A stretch of DNA of 64,000 bases from Christiangramia crocea (GCF_022410465.1 NZ_JAJSON010000026.1:119209-183208); one strand, 5' to 3'. Counted from the first letter of the stretch, positions 43,716 through 53,463 are shown. Translations and numbers: made by a program. Notes: generated by a model not told the origin, from the sequence alone.

Positions 43716-45563
43716 TTACTCTCTAGTTTTTTTAATAAGGCTTATTTCAGTATTTAATGTTGCGCCACTAATAATATCCATATTAGCAAAAGGCCAGCTT
43801 ATTAAAGCCTTTCTTTTTTTTGCGAGATTATAGAATGTTTCAAAATATTCCGGCGAAAGATTATTTTCCTTATAATATCCCTTAAGATTCTCTAACATGT
43901 CTTCTTGCTGATATACTTTGGCCCAGTTAATCGATTTAAATAACCGATATCGCTTATTTATATCTTTAGATTTTATCATCCTTTTAATCAGCCAGTCGTC
44001 TATTTTCGATCTCATACCCCATACCGGAATTTTAAATATGTTGGGCCAGGTTTGAGGAATTAAGGGAATTTGACTTGTCGGAATATTTTTAAATGCTCTG
44101 AGCTCTGGAGTTTCTTTTAATAGTTTATTAGCAAAACGATAATAAAGCCTCAGATTTGGATGGATATTGCTCGTTTTTTTTAGCATTTGTAAAGACATTC
44201 CCGGGCTATATGCATAGAATTTTTCGTTGCAAATATTTACTTGTCGGGACAATTCCATTCTAGTGAAAGTATACCATGAAAATAATTCATCATATAACTC
44301 AGTAAAAGGAAGCTTATGTGCTTCTATCCTATCAAATATTTCATCGGCATTAGCTAATGTTGCCCCTATAATCTCCTGCTTTTGATTTACCAAATCCAGC
44401 TTTTCGAACCAAAAATCAACATGCCAGGAAAGAATAAAATTTGTTTTATCCTTTTTCCATTTTTCAAAAGAAGTTAGATTAGCGGGAGTAAGAGGAATAT
44501 TTTCTTTTTTTAGATAATATTTAATAAAATTTTGTTTTCTGAATTCAGTAGTATTAAATTTTCGGATATTTCTGCCCGGCAGACCTTCACATAACTCGCC
44601 TAATAGCAAAGGATGTTTATCTGAAGGTTGAACATTATTAAGAATCTCAAGCCAGGAGTTTAACTTTACAGCTTCGGTATTTTTTGTATAATCCCGAAGA
44701 GTTTTTATTGTAGGGAAATATTGTTCCGGAGCAAAAAAGGCTGAATGGGTTGCTCCTCTGGCCTGAGCTAGTTTATACGCAATTTTGCTTTCATAATTTG
44801 AAGGCCTCCCAAATGTATAGGCAGAGATTTTTTTATTTCCAGGTATTGCCCCTAATGCTATCCTGCTATCAACTCCTCCGCTTAGGGCAATGCTAACCTC
44901 GCTGTATCCTGAGGTGCAAAGAGATACTTCTTTTTTATAATGTGACCAGTAATTTCTAATTTGATTTTCTTCCAAATCAGTAGGACCAATATTTTGATAA
45001 AGTGAATTATCAAATTTTCTAATTTTTAACTCACCATTCAAGTTAAATCTAAGCCACTCACCGGGAAGCAGGCTCTTACAGTTCTCAAGGATTGTCCTTG
45101 AGCCTATATTCATGAAACTCGGCCCTACGGCTCTTTGAAATATTCCTGTAGGATCAAAGTTCACTTTTGAATAACGTCCCAGGAGAATTAGACTATTCGA
45201 TATGAAGAGATCTTTTCCCTGTTTTATATAATATAAAGGGTAAATATTCGCCAGGTCAGTTGCAATTACTATTTCATTATTGATCCTATCCAAAGCTAGG
45301 CTGGAAAAGCTGCCTGTTATATTATTTGGCACCGGCCATGTGTTCAGTATATGTCTAACAGCAGAGATTTTTTGCTCAGAGTCATTATTCAAACTGAGAT
45401 CCTTCAGATACCCATTGGTAATTGAAAATTCCTTTTCGGTATGGGTAATAGTATTTTGATCATTGGTAAGTATTTGCCATGAATTTACCTGAAGAAATTT
45501 AAGGTCTGGAAAATCTTTTGACAGATCAAGATCCAGTCTTTTATTTGAAAAAATAAATTTCAT
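43716..45563 (-). CDS. Asparagine synthase-related protein lacking the glutaminase cysteine
   Basis: The 615-residue protein has an N-terminal half resembling the class II glutamine amidotransferase fold of AsnB (GSFSSLALDRINNEIVIATD, then PLYYIKQGKDLFISNS). The C-terminal half is an ATP-pyrophosphatase domain with the PP-loop ALSGGVDSRIALG near residue 230, and SAYTFGRPSNYESKIAYKLA. The N-terminus is MKFIFSN, without the Cys needed at position 2 of active glutaminases. It may therefore use ammonia or another amine, or form an amide on a non-amino-acid substrate. Substrate unknown. Its start is 35 bp from the lptB stop. Confidence 0.75.
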   Translation of the reverse strand: MKFIFSNKRLDLDLSKDFPDLKFLQVNSWQILTNDQNTITHTEKEFSITNGYLKDLSLNNDSEQKISAVRHILNTWPVPNNITGSFSSLALDRINNEIVIATDLANIYPLYYIKQGKDLFISNSLILLGRYSKVNFDPTGIFQRAVGPSFMNIGSRTILENCKSLLPGEWLRFNLNGELKIRKFDNSLYQNIGPTDLEENQIRNYWSHYKKEVSLCTSGYSEVSIALSGGVDSRIALGAIPGNKKISAYTFGRPSNYESKIAYKLAQARGATHSAFFAPEQYFPTIKTLRDYTKNTEAVKLNSWLEILNNVQPSDKHPLLLGELCEGLPGRNIRKFNTTEFRKQNFIKYYLKKENIPLTPANLTSFEKWKKDKTNFILSWHVDFWFEKLDLVNQKQEIIGATLANADEIFDRIEAHKLPFTELYDELFSWYTFTRMELSRQVNICNEKFYAYSPGMSLQMLKKTSNIHPNLRLYYRFANKLLKETPELRAFKNIPTSQIPLIPQTWPNIFKIPVWGMRSKIDDWLIKRMIKSKDINKRYRLFKSINWAKVYQQEDMLENLKGYYKENNLSPEYFETFYNLAKKRKALISWPFANMDIISGATLNTEISLIKKTRE

Positions 45564-45598
45564 ATCGCATCCTGATTTCTGACTAAAGAAACTTTTTC

Positions 45599-46339
45599 TT
45601 ATTTAAACAGTTTCTTTTTTCTTAGCTCAAAGTTCTGCCCTAAATAGACTTTTCTTACCATCTCGTCTTCTGCAAGCTCTTCGGGAATTCCATGTTTCAG
45701 AATGCTACCTTCAAACATCAGGTAAGTTCTGTCTGTTATCGCCAGTGTTTCCTGCACATTATGATCGGTTATAAGAATCCCGATATTTTTATCCTTAAGC
45801 TGAGCTACAATGCGCTGGATATCTTCAACAGCAACCGGATCTACTCCCGCGAAAGGTTCATCAAGCAATATGAAGTTAGGATCGGTGGCCAGGGCTCTGG
45901 CAATTTCGGTTCTTCTTCTTTCACCACCGCTTAAAAGGTCTCCCCTGTTTTTTCTGATATGATTAAGCCCGAATTCATCAATTAGTGATTCCATTTTCAT
46001 TACCCGTTCCTTTTTGGAAAGCTTGGTAAGTTCAAGAACGCTCATGATATTGTCTTCTATACTTAGCTTTCTAAATACTGAAGCTTCCTGGGCTAAATAT
46101 CCAATTCCATGCTGCGCTCTTTTATACATGGGGTATTTAGTAATATTTACTTTATCCAGGATGATATCACCGCTGTTAGGCTTAATCAGTCCCACAATCA
46201 TGTAAAAGGAAGTGGTTTTTCCCGCGCCATTAGGACCTAGCAGTCCTACGATCTCTCCCTGATTCACTTCAACGGAAATGCCCTTTACAACATCTCTTCC
46301 TTTATAGGTCTTTACAAGTTTCTCGGCGCGTAATTTCAT
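45599..46339 (-). CDS. lptB: LPS export ABC transporter ATP-binding protein
   Basis: The 246-residue ATPase has Walker A GLLGPNGAGKTTSFYM near residue 33, QEASVFRKLSIEDN, signature LLSGGERRRTEIARAL and Walker B FILLDEPFAGVDPVAVEDIQ. ILITDHNVQETLAITDRTYL and the Q-loop context are typical of LptB, which powers transfer of LPS from inner to outer membrane with LptF/LptG/LptC. A permease of that family is encoded at 54747. The location next to a polysaccharide locus and kdsD groups LPS functions. Confidence 0.92.
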   Translation of the reverse strand: MKLRAEKLVKTYKGRDVVKGISVEVNQGEIVGLLGPNGAGKTTSFYMIVGLIKPNSGDIILDKVNITKYPMYKRAQHGIGYLAQEASVFRKLSIEDNIMSVLELTKLSKKERVMKMESLIDEFGLNHIRKNRGDLLSGGERRRTEIARALATDPNFILLDEPFAGVDPVAVEDIQRIVAQLKDKNIGILITDHNVQETLAITDRTYLMFEGSILKHGIPEELAEDEMVRKVYLGQNFELRKKKLFK

Positions 46340-46382
46340 ATTCTGTTATTATTCTTCTGATCAATCAGAAACTATACCGGAA

Positions 46383-46736
46383 TTAAGCTTTTGAATCCTC
46401 CAGGGCTTCCCAGTATTCAAAAGCTCTTCTTAGATGGGGGATGACAATTGTTCCACCAATAAGAGTTCCAATACTTAGAGTTTCCATGATCTCTTCTCGT
46501 TTAACTCCTACCTTGTGGCTGGATTCCAAATGGTACTTTACACAGTCATCACAGCGAAGAACCAAAGAGGCTACCAATCCCAATAATTCCTTTGTCTTTT
46601 TATCAAGTGCACCACCCTCGGTAAAGGCATTGGTGTCAAGATTAAATATTCTTTTTAATATTTTATTGTTTTCAGATAATATCTTGTCGTTCATCTTCGC
46701 GCGATACGAGTTGAACTCATCAACCTTATCAATCAT
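46383..46736 (-). CDS. Carboxymuconolactone decarboxylase (AhpD-like) family protein
   Basis: The 117-residue protein has the CMD-domain core: KTKELLGLVASLVLRCDDCV, then KYHLESSHKVGVKREEIMET. The C-x2-C and following His (CDDC...H) form the redox centre of AhpD-like peroxidase proteins. Length is typical for a single-domain member. The exact substrate is unknown. It sits between lptB and tatC; the gap to tatC is 3 bp, so it is probably in one transcript with tatC. Confidence 0.82.
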   Translation of the reverse strand: MIDKVDEFNSYRAKMNDKILSENNKILKRIFNLDTNAFTEGGALDKKTKELLGLVASLVLRCDDCVKYHLESSHKVGVKREEIMETLSIGTLIGGTIVIPHLRRAFEYWEALEDSKA

Positions 46737-46739
46737 AGC

Positions 46740-47573
46740 TTATTTTTTTAATTTTTCTTCTTCTTTTCTATACATGATCTTGGAAATGATAATACTCACT
46801 TCATAAAGGACCAGAACTGGAATTGCAACGATTATCTGGCTTACGATATCTGGCGGGGTGATAATAGCTGATAATATGAGAACGATCACCAGTGCATATT
46901 TTCTATATTTTTTCAGGAAATCGGGTGTCACGATCCCAACTTTGGTAAGGAAGTAAATAACGATCGGGAGCTCGAAAATGAGTCCGCTAGCCAGTACGGA
47001 AGCTCTTACCAGACCAATATAACTGCTTAGATCAAAATCATTGAAAACCGTCTCGCTTACCTGATATTTCCCAAGGAAATTGATGGAAAGAGGTGTCACG
47101 ACATAATATCCGAATAGAACTCCCAGAAAAAACAAAACCGAGGTGATAAATATAAATCCTTTCGCATGTTTTCTTTCAGTGGAATGCATGGCCGGAGCCA
47201 CAAATTTCCAGAATTCATAGATCACATACGGGAAAGCGATAATGAATCCTGCAGTTATTGAAGTCCATACATGGGCAGAGAACTGGCCGCCCATGGTCCT
47301 GCTCTGGATCCTGAAAGGCATTTCCTCAAAACAAAAGCCACCGTCTATTCCAACATAACTAGAAATACGGCAAAGCATATCGTAAGAAAAAAAATCACCT
47401 TTAGAAGGCCCAAAAAGCAGTACATCAAATATGAAACCTTTAAGTAAAAATGCCACCCCACCTGCGATTACTACCGCCAGGGTAGCTCGTATTAAGTGCC
47501 ATCTTAGCTCTTCCAGATGGTCTAAAAACGACATTTCATTAGCCGGATCTTCCTGGGGGCCTATTTTTTCCAT
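46740..47573 (-). CDS. tatC: Sec-independent (twin-arginine) translocase subunit TatC
   Basis: The 277-residue membrane protein has the conserved start MSFLDHLEELRWHLIRATLA (after a short acidic leader) with the F-x-HL-x-ELR motif. Six hydrophobic helices follow, including SITAGFIIAFPYVIYEFWKF and the proline-bearing VLASGLIFELPIVIYFL. A periplasmic insertion between helices 1 and 2 (about residues 50-90) is longer than in E. coli. TatC binds the RR signal peptide. No tatA/B is nearby. It overlaps kdsD by 1 bp. Confidence 0.92.
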   Translation of the reverse strand: MEKIGPQEDPANEMSFLDHLEELRWHLIRATLAVVIAGGVAFLLKGFIFDVLLFGPSKGDFFSYDMLCRISSYVGIDGGFCFEEMPFRIQSRTMGGQFSAHVWTSITAGFIIAFPYVIYEFWKFVAPAMHSTERKHAKGFIFITSVLFFLGVLFGYYVVTPLSINFLGKYQVSETVFNDFDLSSYIGLVRASVLASGLIFELPIVIYFLTKVGIVTPDFLKKYRKYALVIVLILSAIITPPDIVSQIIVAIPVLVLYEVSIIISKIMYRKEEEKLKK

Positions 47574-48538
47574 TATAAAATTCCTTCTCTAATTAAATTG
47601 TGTAGATGAACCACACCGGTATATTTTCCATTTTTTACGGCAAGCAACTGGGATATCTTATTCCTTTCCAGAACCTCTAAAGCCTCAACGGCAAGCTCAT
47701 TATGATCTATGGTCTTAGGATTCTTACTCATTATGTCCCTGGCTTTTAAATCCTTGATCTCCACATGATCTGTCAGCATTCTTCGAATATCACCATCGGT
47801 AATGATACCAACGATCTTTTCATTTTCCAAAACTGCAGTTACGCCCAGCATTTTTTCAGAAATTTCAATAATTGCTTTAGCAACATCAGTGTCGGGGCTA
47901 ACCTGAGGAACCATATTCTGAGAGGTAATGTCGCTTACTCTTAGATAAAGTTTTTTACCCAGAGAACCGCCAGGATGATATTTTGCAAAATCCTTACTGC
48001 TGAATCCTTTCAGATTTAATAAGCAAATAGCTATGGCATCCCCCATCACCATTTGTGCGGTAGTGCTTGTAGTAGGAGCCAGGTTGTTAGGGCAGGCCTC
48101 TTTTTCAACATAACAGTTCAAAATATAATCGGCTTCCTTTGCCAGAAATGATTCCTTATTCCCCGTTAAAGCGATAAGGGTATTATGGAAATTCTTAATG
48201 AGCGGAACAAGCACCTTAATTTCAGGGCTATTTCCGCTTTTGGAGATACAAATAACCACATCATCATTTTGTATAATTCCAAGGTCGCCATGTATCGCAT
48301 CTGCCGCATGCATAAAGATGGAAGGTGTTCCCGTAGAATTAAGAGTGGCCACTATTTTATTGGCAATAATGGCACTTTTTCCAATTCCGGTTACAACAAC
48401 GCGACCTTTGGAACGATATATGATCTCAATCGCTTTGGTGAATTGTTCATCGATGAAATTTTCGAGGTTCGCAATCGCTTCTGCTTCGTTGGAAATTGTT
48501 TCTTTTGCAGTGGAAATGATTTGATCTCTAAGTTTCAA
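47573..48538 (-). CDS. kdsD: Arabinose-5-phosphate isomerase, KpsF/GutQ family (KDO pathway)
   Basis: The 321-residue protein joins a SIS domain (VVVTGIGKSAIIANKIVATL, then STGTPSIFMHAADAIHGDLG and ICISKSGNSPEI) to two C-terminal CBS domains (about 205-321, with GIITDGDIRRML and QLLAVKNGKYTGVVHLHNL). It interconverts ribulose-5-P and arabinose-5-P, first step to KDO of the LPS core. It is the first gene of the minus-strand group kdsD-tatC-CMD-lptB. Divergent from recQ with 85 bp between them. Confidence 0.92.
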   Translation of the reverse strand: MKLRDQIISTAKETISNEAEAIANLENFIDEQFTKAIEIIYRSKGRVVVTGIGKSAIIANKIVATLNSTGTPSIFMHAADAIHGDLGIIQNDDVVICISKSGNSPEIKVLVPLIKNFHNTLIALTGNKESFLAKEADYILNCYVEKEACPNNLAPTTSTTAQMVMGDAIAICLLNLKGFSSKDFAKYHPGGSLGKKLYLRVSDITSQNMVPQVSPDTDVAKAIIEISEKMLGVTAVLENEKIVGIITDGDIRRMLTDHVEIKDLKARDIMSKNPKTIDHNELAVEALEVLERNKISQLLAVKNGKYTGVVHLHNLIREGIL

Positions 48539-48623
48539 ATTAGATTAAATTATGAATTGCAGGTACTAAAGAAATATGTATATTTAGTTAATGCAAATGT
48601 ATGTAAAATTGTAACACAATTGA

Positions 48624-50819
48624 ATGGGTTTGACCGAAATTGATTTACACAAAGAACTGAAGAGGTACTTTGGATTTAGTCAGTTTAAGGGGCTTCAGGA
48701 AGAAGTAATTGCCAGCATCGTTAAAGGAAATGATACGTTTGTGGTAATGCCAACTGGCGGAGGTAAATCACTATGTTACCAGCTCCCAGCTCTTATATCA
48801 GAAGGTACTGCTATTGTGGTATCGCCCCTTATCGCATTGATGAAGAACCAGGTGGATGCTATCCGTGGGATTTCATCGGAATATGGCGTGGCCCATGTTC
48901 TCAATTCCTCTCTTAATAAAACGGAAGTTAATCAAGTGAAAAGTGATATCAGAAATGGTATTACCAAGCTTCTATATGTCGCCCCTGAATCGCTTACCAA
49001 GGAAGATTATGTTGATTTCCTGAGAGGGCAGAAAATATCTTTTCTAGCGGTGGATGAGGCTCACTGTATTAGTGAATGGGGGCATGATTTCAGGCCTGAA
49101 TACAGGAACCTTCGACACATACTCAAAAGAATTGGCGATAATATTCCCGTTATTGGATTAACGGCTACCGCAACTCCCAAGGTTCAGGAAGATATATTGA
49201 AAAACCTGGGAATTACGGATGCTAAAACATTTAAAGCCAGTTTTAACCGGCCGAATTTGTATTACGAAGTAAGGCCTAAGACTAAAAATATTGAGGCAGA
49301 TATTACCCGTTTTGTAAAGCAAAATGAAGGTAAATCGGGGATCATTTATTGCCTGAGCAGGAAAAAAGTAGAAGAACTTGCCCAGACCCTTCAGGTAAAT
49401 GGAATAAAGGCGGTTCCATATCATGCCGGTCTGGATGCCAAGACCAGATCCAGACACCAGGATATGTTCCTGATGGAAGATATTGATGTGGTAGTAGCCA
49501 CTATTGCCTTCGGAATGGGTATTGATAAACCTGATGTTCGTTTCGTCATACATCATGATATTCCGAAAAGTATAGAAAGTTACTATCAGGAAACAGGTCG
49601 TGCCGGACGGGATGGGGGAGAAGGTCACTGCCTTGCATTCTATTCATATAAGGATATTGAAAAACTTGAAAAGTTCATGAGCGGAAAGCCTGTCGCAGAA
49701 CAGGAAATAGGCCATGCACTTCTGCAGGAAGTGGTTGCCTACGCCGAAACTTCTGTTTCCCGAAGAAAGTTCATTCTTCATTATTTCGGGGAAGAGTTTG
49801 ATTCCAAGACCGGAGAAGGGGCGAGCATGGACGACAATGTGAGGAATCCTAAAAAGCAGCATGAAGCTAAGGATGATCTTGAATTGCTTCTCAAAACGGT
49901 TGATGAGACCAATGAATTATATAAGTCCAAGGAGATTGTTAAAACGCTCATTGGAAAGTCTAACGCTCTGATTCTTTCACATAAAACCGATGAACATCCG
50001 CTTTTTGGAAAGGGAAGCCATAAGGATAGCAATTACTGGATGGCGCTATCGAGACAGGCTTTGGTTGCAGGTTATCTGCGAAAGGATATTGAAACCTATG
50101 GCGTTTTAAAGCTTACTGATAAAGGGCATGGTTTTCTGAAAAAGCCTGTATCATTTATGATGACGGAAGATCATATTTATGACGCCTCAACGGAAGAGGC
50201 GGTAACTTCCAGTAAAGGTGGAGCCTCGGTCGATGCACAGTTGGTAAAGATGCTCAAGGATCTGCGCAAAAAGGTCGCTAAGAAAAAGAATCTTCCTCCG
50301 TTTGTAATTTTCCAGGATCCTTCGCTGGAAGACATGGCTCTTAAATATCCCATCACAATAGAGGAGTTGAGTAATATTTATGGAGTAGGAGAAGGAAAGG
50401 CCAAAAAATATGGAAAAGAGTTTGTTGAACTTATTTCAAGATATGTTGAGGATAACGATATAGCGAGACCTGATGACTTTGTGGTGAAGTCAACCGGAGC
50501 CAACAGTTCTTTAAAGCTGTATATCATTCAAAGTGTGGACCGAAAACTGCCCCTTCCCGATATTGCTTCGGCAAAGGGAATGGAAATGCCTGAATTTATT
50601 AAGGAAATGGAGGCCATAGTCTATAGCGGAACCAAACTTAATATTGATTATTATCTGGATGATATTCTGGATGAAGATCAGCAGGAAGAGATCCATGAAT
50701 ATTTTCTGGAAGCAGAAACCGATAAGATCGATGAGGCCATGGAAGAATTCGACGGAGAATATGATGATGAAGAGCTTCGCCTGTACAGAATAAAATTTAT
50801 CAGCCAGGTGGCTAACTAG
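48624..50819 (+). CDS. recQ: ATP-dependent DNA helicase RecQ, extended form without zinc cysteines
   Basis: The 731-residue protein has helicase motifs FVVMPTGGGKSLCYQLPAL, FLAVDEAHCISEWGHDFRPE, GLTATATPKVQEDI and QETGRAGRDGG. The RQC region follows, then an HRDC domain (about 525-600), then a further 100-residue C-terminal segment (SSLKLYIIQSVDRKLPLPDI) absent from the 609-residue E. coli enzyme. In the RQC zinc subdomain the four Cys ligands are missing: SVSRRKFILHYFGEEF and GEGASMDDNVRNPKKQ stand where CRR and CGNCDxC are expected. It unwinds recombination intermediates. A strong terminator follows. Confidence 0.93.
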   Translation: MGLTEIDLHKELKRYFGFSQFKGLQEEVIASIVKGNDTFVVMPTGGGKSLCYQLPALISEGTAIVVSPLIALMKNQVDAIRGISSEYGVAHVLNSSLNKTEVNQVKSDIRNGITKLLYVAPESLTKEDYVDFLRGQKISFLAVDEAHCISEWGHDFRPEYRNLRHILKRIGDNIPVIGLTATATPKVQEDILKNLGITDAKTFKASFNRPNLYYEVRPKTKNIEADITRFVKQNEGKSGIIYCLSRKKVEELAQTLQVNGIKAVPYHAGLDAKTRSRHQDMFLMEDIDVVVATIAFGMGIDKPDVRFVIHHDIPKSIESYYQETGRAGRDGGEGHCLAFYSYKDIEKLEKFMSGKPVAEQEIGHALLQEVVAYAETSVSRRKFILHYFGEEFDSKTGEGASMDDNVRNPKKQHEAKDDLELLLKTVDETNELYKSKEIVKTLIGKSNALILSHKTDEHPLFGKGSHKDSNYWMALSRQALVAGYLRKDIETYGVLKLTDKGHGFLKKPVSFMMTEDHIYDASTEEAVTSSKGGASVDAQLVKMLKDLRKKVAKKKNLPPFVIFQDPSLEDMALKYPITIEELSNIYGVGEGKAKKYGKEFVELISRYVEDNDIARPDDFVVKSTGANSSLKLYIIQSVDRKLPLPDIASAKGMEMPEFIKEMEAIVYSGTKLNIDYYLDDILDEDQQEEIHEYFLEAETDKIDEAMEEFDGEYDDEELRLYRIKFISQVAN

Positions 50820-50833
50820 AAAAAATATGGTAT

Positions 50834-50864
50834 AAAAGAGCCCCGCATTTGCGGGGCTCTTTTT
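50834..50864. terminator. Bidirectional Rho-independent terminator between recQ and the OMP gene
   Basis: A perfect 10-bp stem, AGAGCCCCGC / GCGGGGCTCT, with loop ATTT is flanked by an A run on the left and a T run on the right. It can therefore end both recQ (plus) and the convergent outer-membrane gene (minus). Confidence 0.93.
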
Positions 50865-50881
50865 ATTCTGTTTTGCTTTGA

Positions 50882-51481
50882 TTAAAGACTATAGGATAAA
50901 CTCAGTATCCATTGTGAGGGTCTTGAATCTATACTGAAATTTTCCTGAGCTGTTTCATTTAATCCAAAGGCCGTGTTTTCTGTGAAGGCACCTTCATATC
51001 GCACATCAAAGCCTAACCTTCCAAGATCGAGTCCGGCGCCTAACTGGTATCCAACTGTAATATCATTCTCCACATCACCTATTTCAAGTTCAGTTTTTTC
51101 CAGTTCGTTTTTCAGAATATATTGGAAAGATGGGCCTGCTTTGATATTTAAAGGTCCCAGAATATTAAGACCTAAAAGTACCGGAGCATCTAATTTACTT
51201 ACTTTATAGTCGAATTCGGAATATTCTGTATTCAGTTCAGTGTACATAAGTTCCGGCTGAAGAAATATTCCTATAATTTCAAATTGCGCAAAGATTCCCG
51301 CGTGGAAGCCTGCTTTGTTGTCTCCATTGAATGAATTTACAAAATCTCCTGAAGCATCATTAAAGGTTTCATAATCACCGGTTGCTCCATAATTCAGACC
51401 TCCTTTTAATCCAAACTCTGCATTTTGTGCAGACATGCCAATGCCTGTGAAAATAAGGGCTATCAACATTAACTTTTTCAT
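50882..51481 (-). CDS. Small outer-membrane beta-barrel protein (PorT/OMP_b-brl family)
   Basis: The 199-residue protein has a signal peptide (MKKLMLIALIFTGIGMSAQ, cleavage after A-Q or nearby). Short alternating strands follow: FGLKGGLNYGATGDYETF, AGFHAGIFAQFEIIGIFLQP and YQLGAGLDLGRLGFDVRYEG. It ends WILSLSYSL, a C-terminal aromatic/hydrophobic strand as in outer-membrane barrels. The family is abundant in Bacteroidota; a specific function is unknown. Probably monocistronic, with a terminator on each side. Confidence 0.8.
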   Translation of the reverse strand: MKKLMLIALIFTGIGMSAQNAEFGLKGGLNYGATGDYETFNDASGDFVNSFNGDNKAGFHAGIFAQFEIIGIFLQPELMYTELNTEYSEFDYKVSKLDAPVLLGLNILGPLNIKAGPSFQYILKNELEKTELEIGDVENDITVGYQLGAGLDLGRLGFDVRYEGAFTENTAFGLNETAQENFSIDSRPSQWILSLSYSL

Positions 51482-51543
51482 ATTCTTCTGTTTTATCGTT
51501 AGGCTAATATAACGTTGATAGTTTTAAGTTATTTCTGTTTAAC

Positions 51544-51580
51544 AAAAAAATAGCCTTTCAGCGATGTCGCTGAAAGGCCT
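51544..51580 (-). terminator. Rho-independent terminator of the transketolase operon
   Basis: An 11-bp stem GCCTTTCAGCG (51553-51563) and CGCTGAAAGGC (51568-51578) has a 4-nt loop. On the minus strand it is followed by a T-rich run (complement of AACAAAAAAATA). It lies 23 bp after the stop of the transketolase C-terminal subunit gene. Confidence 0.9.
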
Positions 51581-51602
51581 TTATCTACTAGTATATATAC
51601 TT

Positions 51603-52556
51603 TTATTTTCTCTTTAGAACTTTTTCGGTAGCCTTAACTATTGCCGCAGCATTTAAGCCATACTTATCCATTAACTGAGCAGGAGTTCCGCTTTCACCGA
51701 AAGTATCCTGAGTGGCTACAAACTCCTGGGGAGCGGGATGGTTCTCTGCCAATGTTCTCGCAACACTTTCTCCCAGTCCGCCAAGGAAGTTATGCTCTTC
51801 GGCTGTAACAACGCATCCGGTTTTCTTTACAGAGTTCAGAATAGCTTCTTCATCAAGAGGTTTAATGGTATGGATATTTATAACTTCAGCACTGATTCCT
51901 TTATCATTAAGTTCAACAGCAGCCTGGATGGCTTCCCAAACCAAATGACCGGTGGCGATAATGGTTACATCGTTTCCTTCATAAAGCTGAACGGCTTTTC
52001 CTATTTCAAATTTTTGATCTTCAGGAGTGAAATTAGCAACTTTTGGTCTTCCAAATCTTAAGTAAACAGGCCCGTCATGCTCAGCGATAGCAATAGTAGC
52101 AGCTTTAGTTTGATTAAAATCACAGGTATTTATCACCGTCATTCCTGGAAGCATTTTCATAAGTCCGATATCTTCCAGTATCTGGTGAGTGGCTCCGTCT
52201 TCTCCAAGAGTAACTCCTGAGTGGGAGGCACATATTTTTACATTCTTACCTGAATATGCGATACTCTGGCGTATCTGGTCATAAACCCTACCGGTTGCGA
52301 AATTGGCAAAAGTTCCTGCAAAAGGAATTTTTCCTCCGATGGTTAAACCTGCGGCCATACCCATCATATTAGCTTCAGCGATCCCGACCTGGAAAAACCT
52401 TTCAGGGTTTTCATCTATAAAATCCTGCATTTTCAGGGAGCCTACAAGGTCTGCACATAATGCAACAACATTTGGGTTGCTTCTTCCTAATTCTGTAAGA
52501 CCGTCTCCAAATCCTGATCTAGTGTCTTTACTTCCTGAATTCTTATATTCTTTCAT
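51603..52556 (-). CDS. Transketolase C-terminal subunit
   Basis: The 317-residue protein starts [20 protein letters not shown]. The open frame extends upstream to 52673, but that would overlap the preceding subunit gene and the extension has no family match. Visible are [55 protein letters not shown] (pyrimidine-binding half) and [20 protein letters not shown] (C-terminal domain). With the N-terminal subunit it forms a split thiamine-diphosphate transketolase of the pentose phosphate pathway. The spacing between the two genes is 34 bp. Confidence 0.92.
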   Translation of the reverse strand: MKEYKNSGSKDTRSGFGDGLTELGRSNPNVVALCADLVGSLKMQDFIDENPERFFQVGIAEANMMGMAAGLTIGGKIPFAGTFANFATGRVYDQIRQSIAYSGKNVKICASHSGVTLGEDGATHQILEDIGLMKMLPGMTVINTCDFNQTKAATIAIAEHDGPVYLRFGRPKVANFTPEDQKFEIGKAVQLYEGNDVTIIATGHLVWEAIQAAVELNDKGISAEVINIHTIKPLDEEAILNSVKKTGCVVTAEEHNFLGGLGESVARTLAENHPAPQEFVATQDTFGESGTPAQLMDKYGLNAAAIVKATEKVLKRK

Positions 52557-52590
52557 TGTGTTTTTAGTTTGAAGTGAGAAATTGAAGAGA

Positions 52591-53436
52591 TTAGTAGTCT
52601 CCGATGGTTTCCGGGTTTTGTGACAGAGCGGTTTCCAGTTGTTCATCGTTTGGAGCTTTTCCGTGCCATGCATGGGTATGCATCATAAAGTCTACTCCAT
52701 GGCCCATTACCGTGTGCATAAGTACACACACTGGTTTTCCTTTACCAGTACGCGACTTGGCCTCGTTCAAACCATCCATGACCTGTTGCAGGTCATTTCC
52801 ATCTTCAATTTCCATTACATCCCAGCCAAATGCTTCAAATTTTGCTCTCAGGTTGCCCATAGGCAAAACAGTTTCTGTACTACCGTCAATCTGCTGTCCG
52901 TTAAGATCTATAGTAGAAATAAGGTTGTCAACATTATTTCCGGCGGCATACATGATAGCTTCCCAATTCTGGCCTTCCTGTAATTCACCGTCCCCGTGAA
53001 GTGAATAGACAATATGCTTGTCTTTGTTCAGTTTTTTAGCCTGTGCTGCTCCAATGGCCACGCTCATTCCCTGTCCAAGAGAACCCGAAGCAATTCTTAC
53101 TCCTGGCAAACCTTCATGAGTGGTAGGGTGTCCCTGAAGACGGGAGTCTATAAGCCTGAAAGTGTTAAGCTCTTCTACCGGGAAATAGCCGGTACGTGCA
53201 AGTACACTGTAAAATACGGGTGAAATATGTCCGTTAGAAAGGAAAAACAAATCTTCCTCTTTTCCGTCCATGTTAAAATCGGTGTTATGATCCATAACTA
53301 CCTTGTACAGTGCAGTGAAAAATTCGGTACAACCTAAAGATCCTCCCGGGTGGCCCGAGTTTACTTTATGAACCTGCCTTAAAATATCCCTGCGAACCTG
53401 GGTAGCAAAATCTTGTAATTCCTTGATGTCTGGCAT
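52591..53436 (-). CDS. Transketolase N-terminal subunit
   Basis: The 281-residue protein carries the ThDP-binding half: [55 protein letters not shown] and the GDG motif [20 protein letters not shown] with Asn at the expected place. QQIDG and [12 protein letters not shown] follow. The split arrangement is common in many bacteria and archaea and does not suggest a broken gene, because both halves are complete. A well-matched promoter lies upstream. Confidence 0.93.
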   Translation of the reverse strand: MPDIKELQDFATQVRRDILRQVHKVNSGHPGGSLGCTEFFTALYKVVMDHNTDFNMDGKEEDLFFLSNGHISPVFYSVLARTGYFPVEELNTFRLIDSRLQGHPTTHEGLPGVRIASGSLGQGMSVAIGAAQAKKLNKDKHIVYSLHGDGELQEGQNWEAIMYAAGNNVDNLISTIDLNGQQIDGSTETVLPMGNLRAKFEAFGWDVMEIEDGNDLQQVMDGLNEAKSRTGKGKPVCVLMHTVMGHGVDFMMHTHAWHGKAPNDEQLETALSQNPETIGDY

Positions 53437-53463
53437 TTTAAATGGTGTTGTTTTTTAAAAGGC

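Noticed and set aside
48594..48601. TACATTTG on the minus strand as -7 box of kdsD
   Set aside because: The -7 match is good, but the only upstream TTG is 15 nt away and the leader would be long, so it was not listed as a feature.
52557..52673. Longer start for the transketolase C-terminal subunit
   Set aside because: The extension overlaps the N-terminal subunit gene and encodes a sequence unlike any transketolase N-terminus.
51603..53436. Transketolase read as one gene broken by a frameshift
   Set aside because: Both halves have proper starts and stops with a 34-bp gap, and split transketolases are normal in many bacteria.
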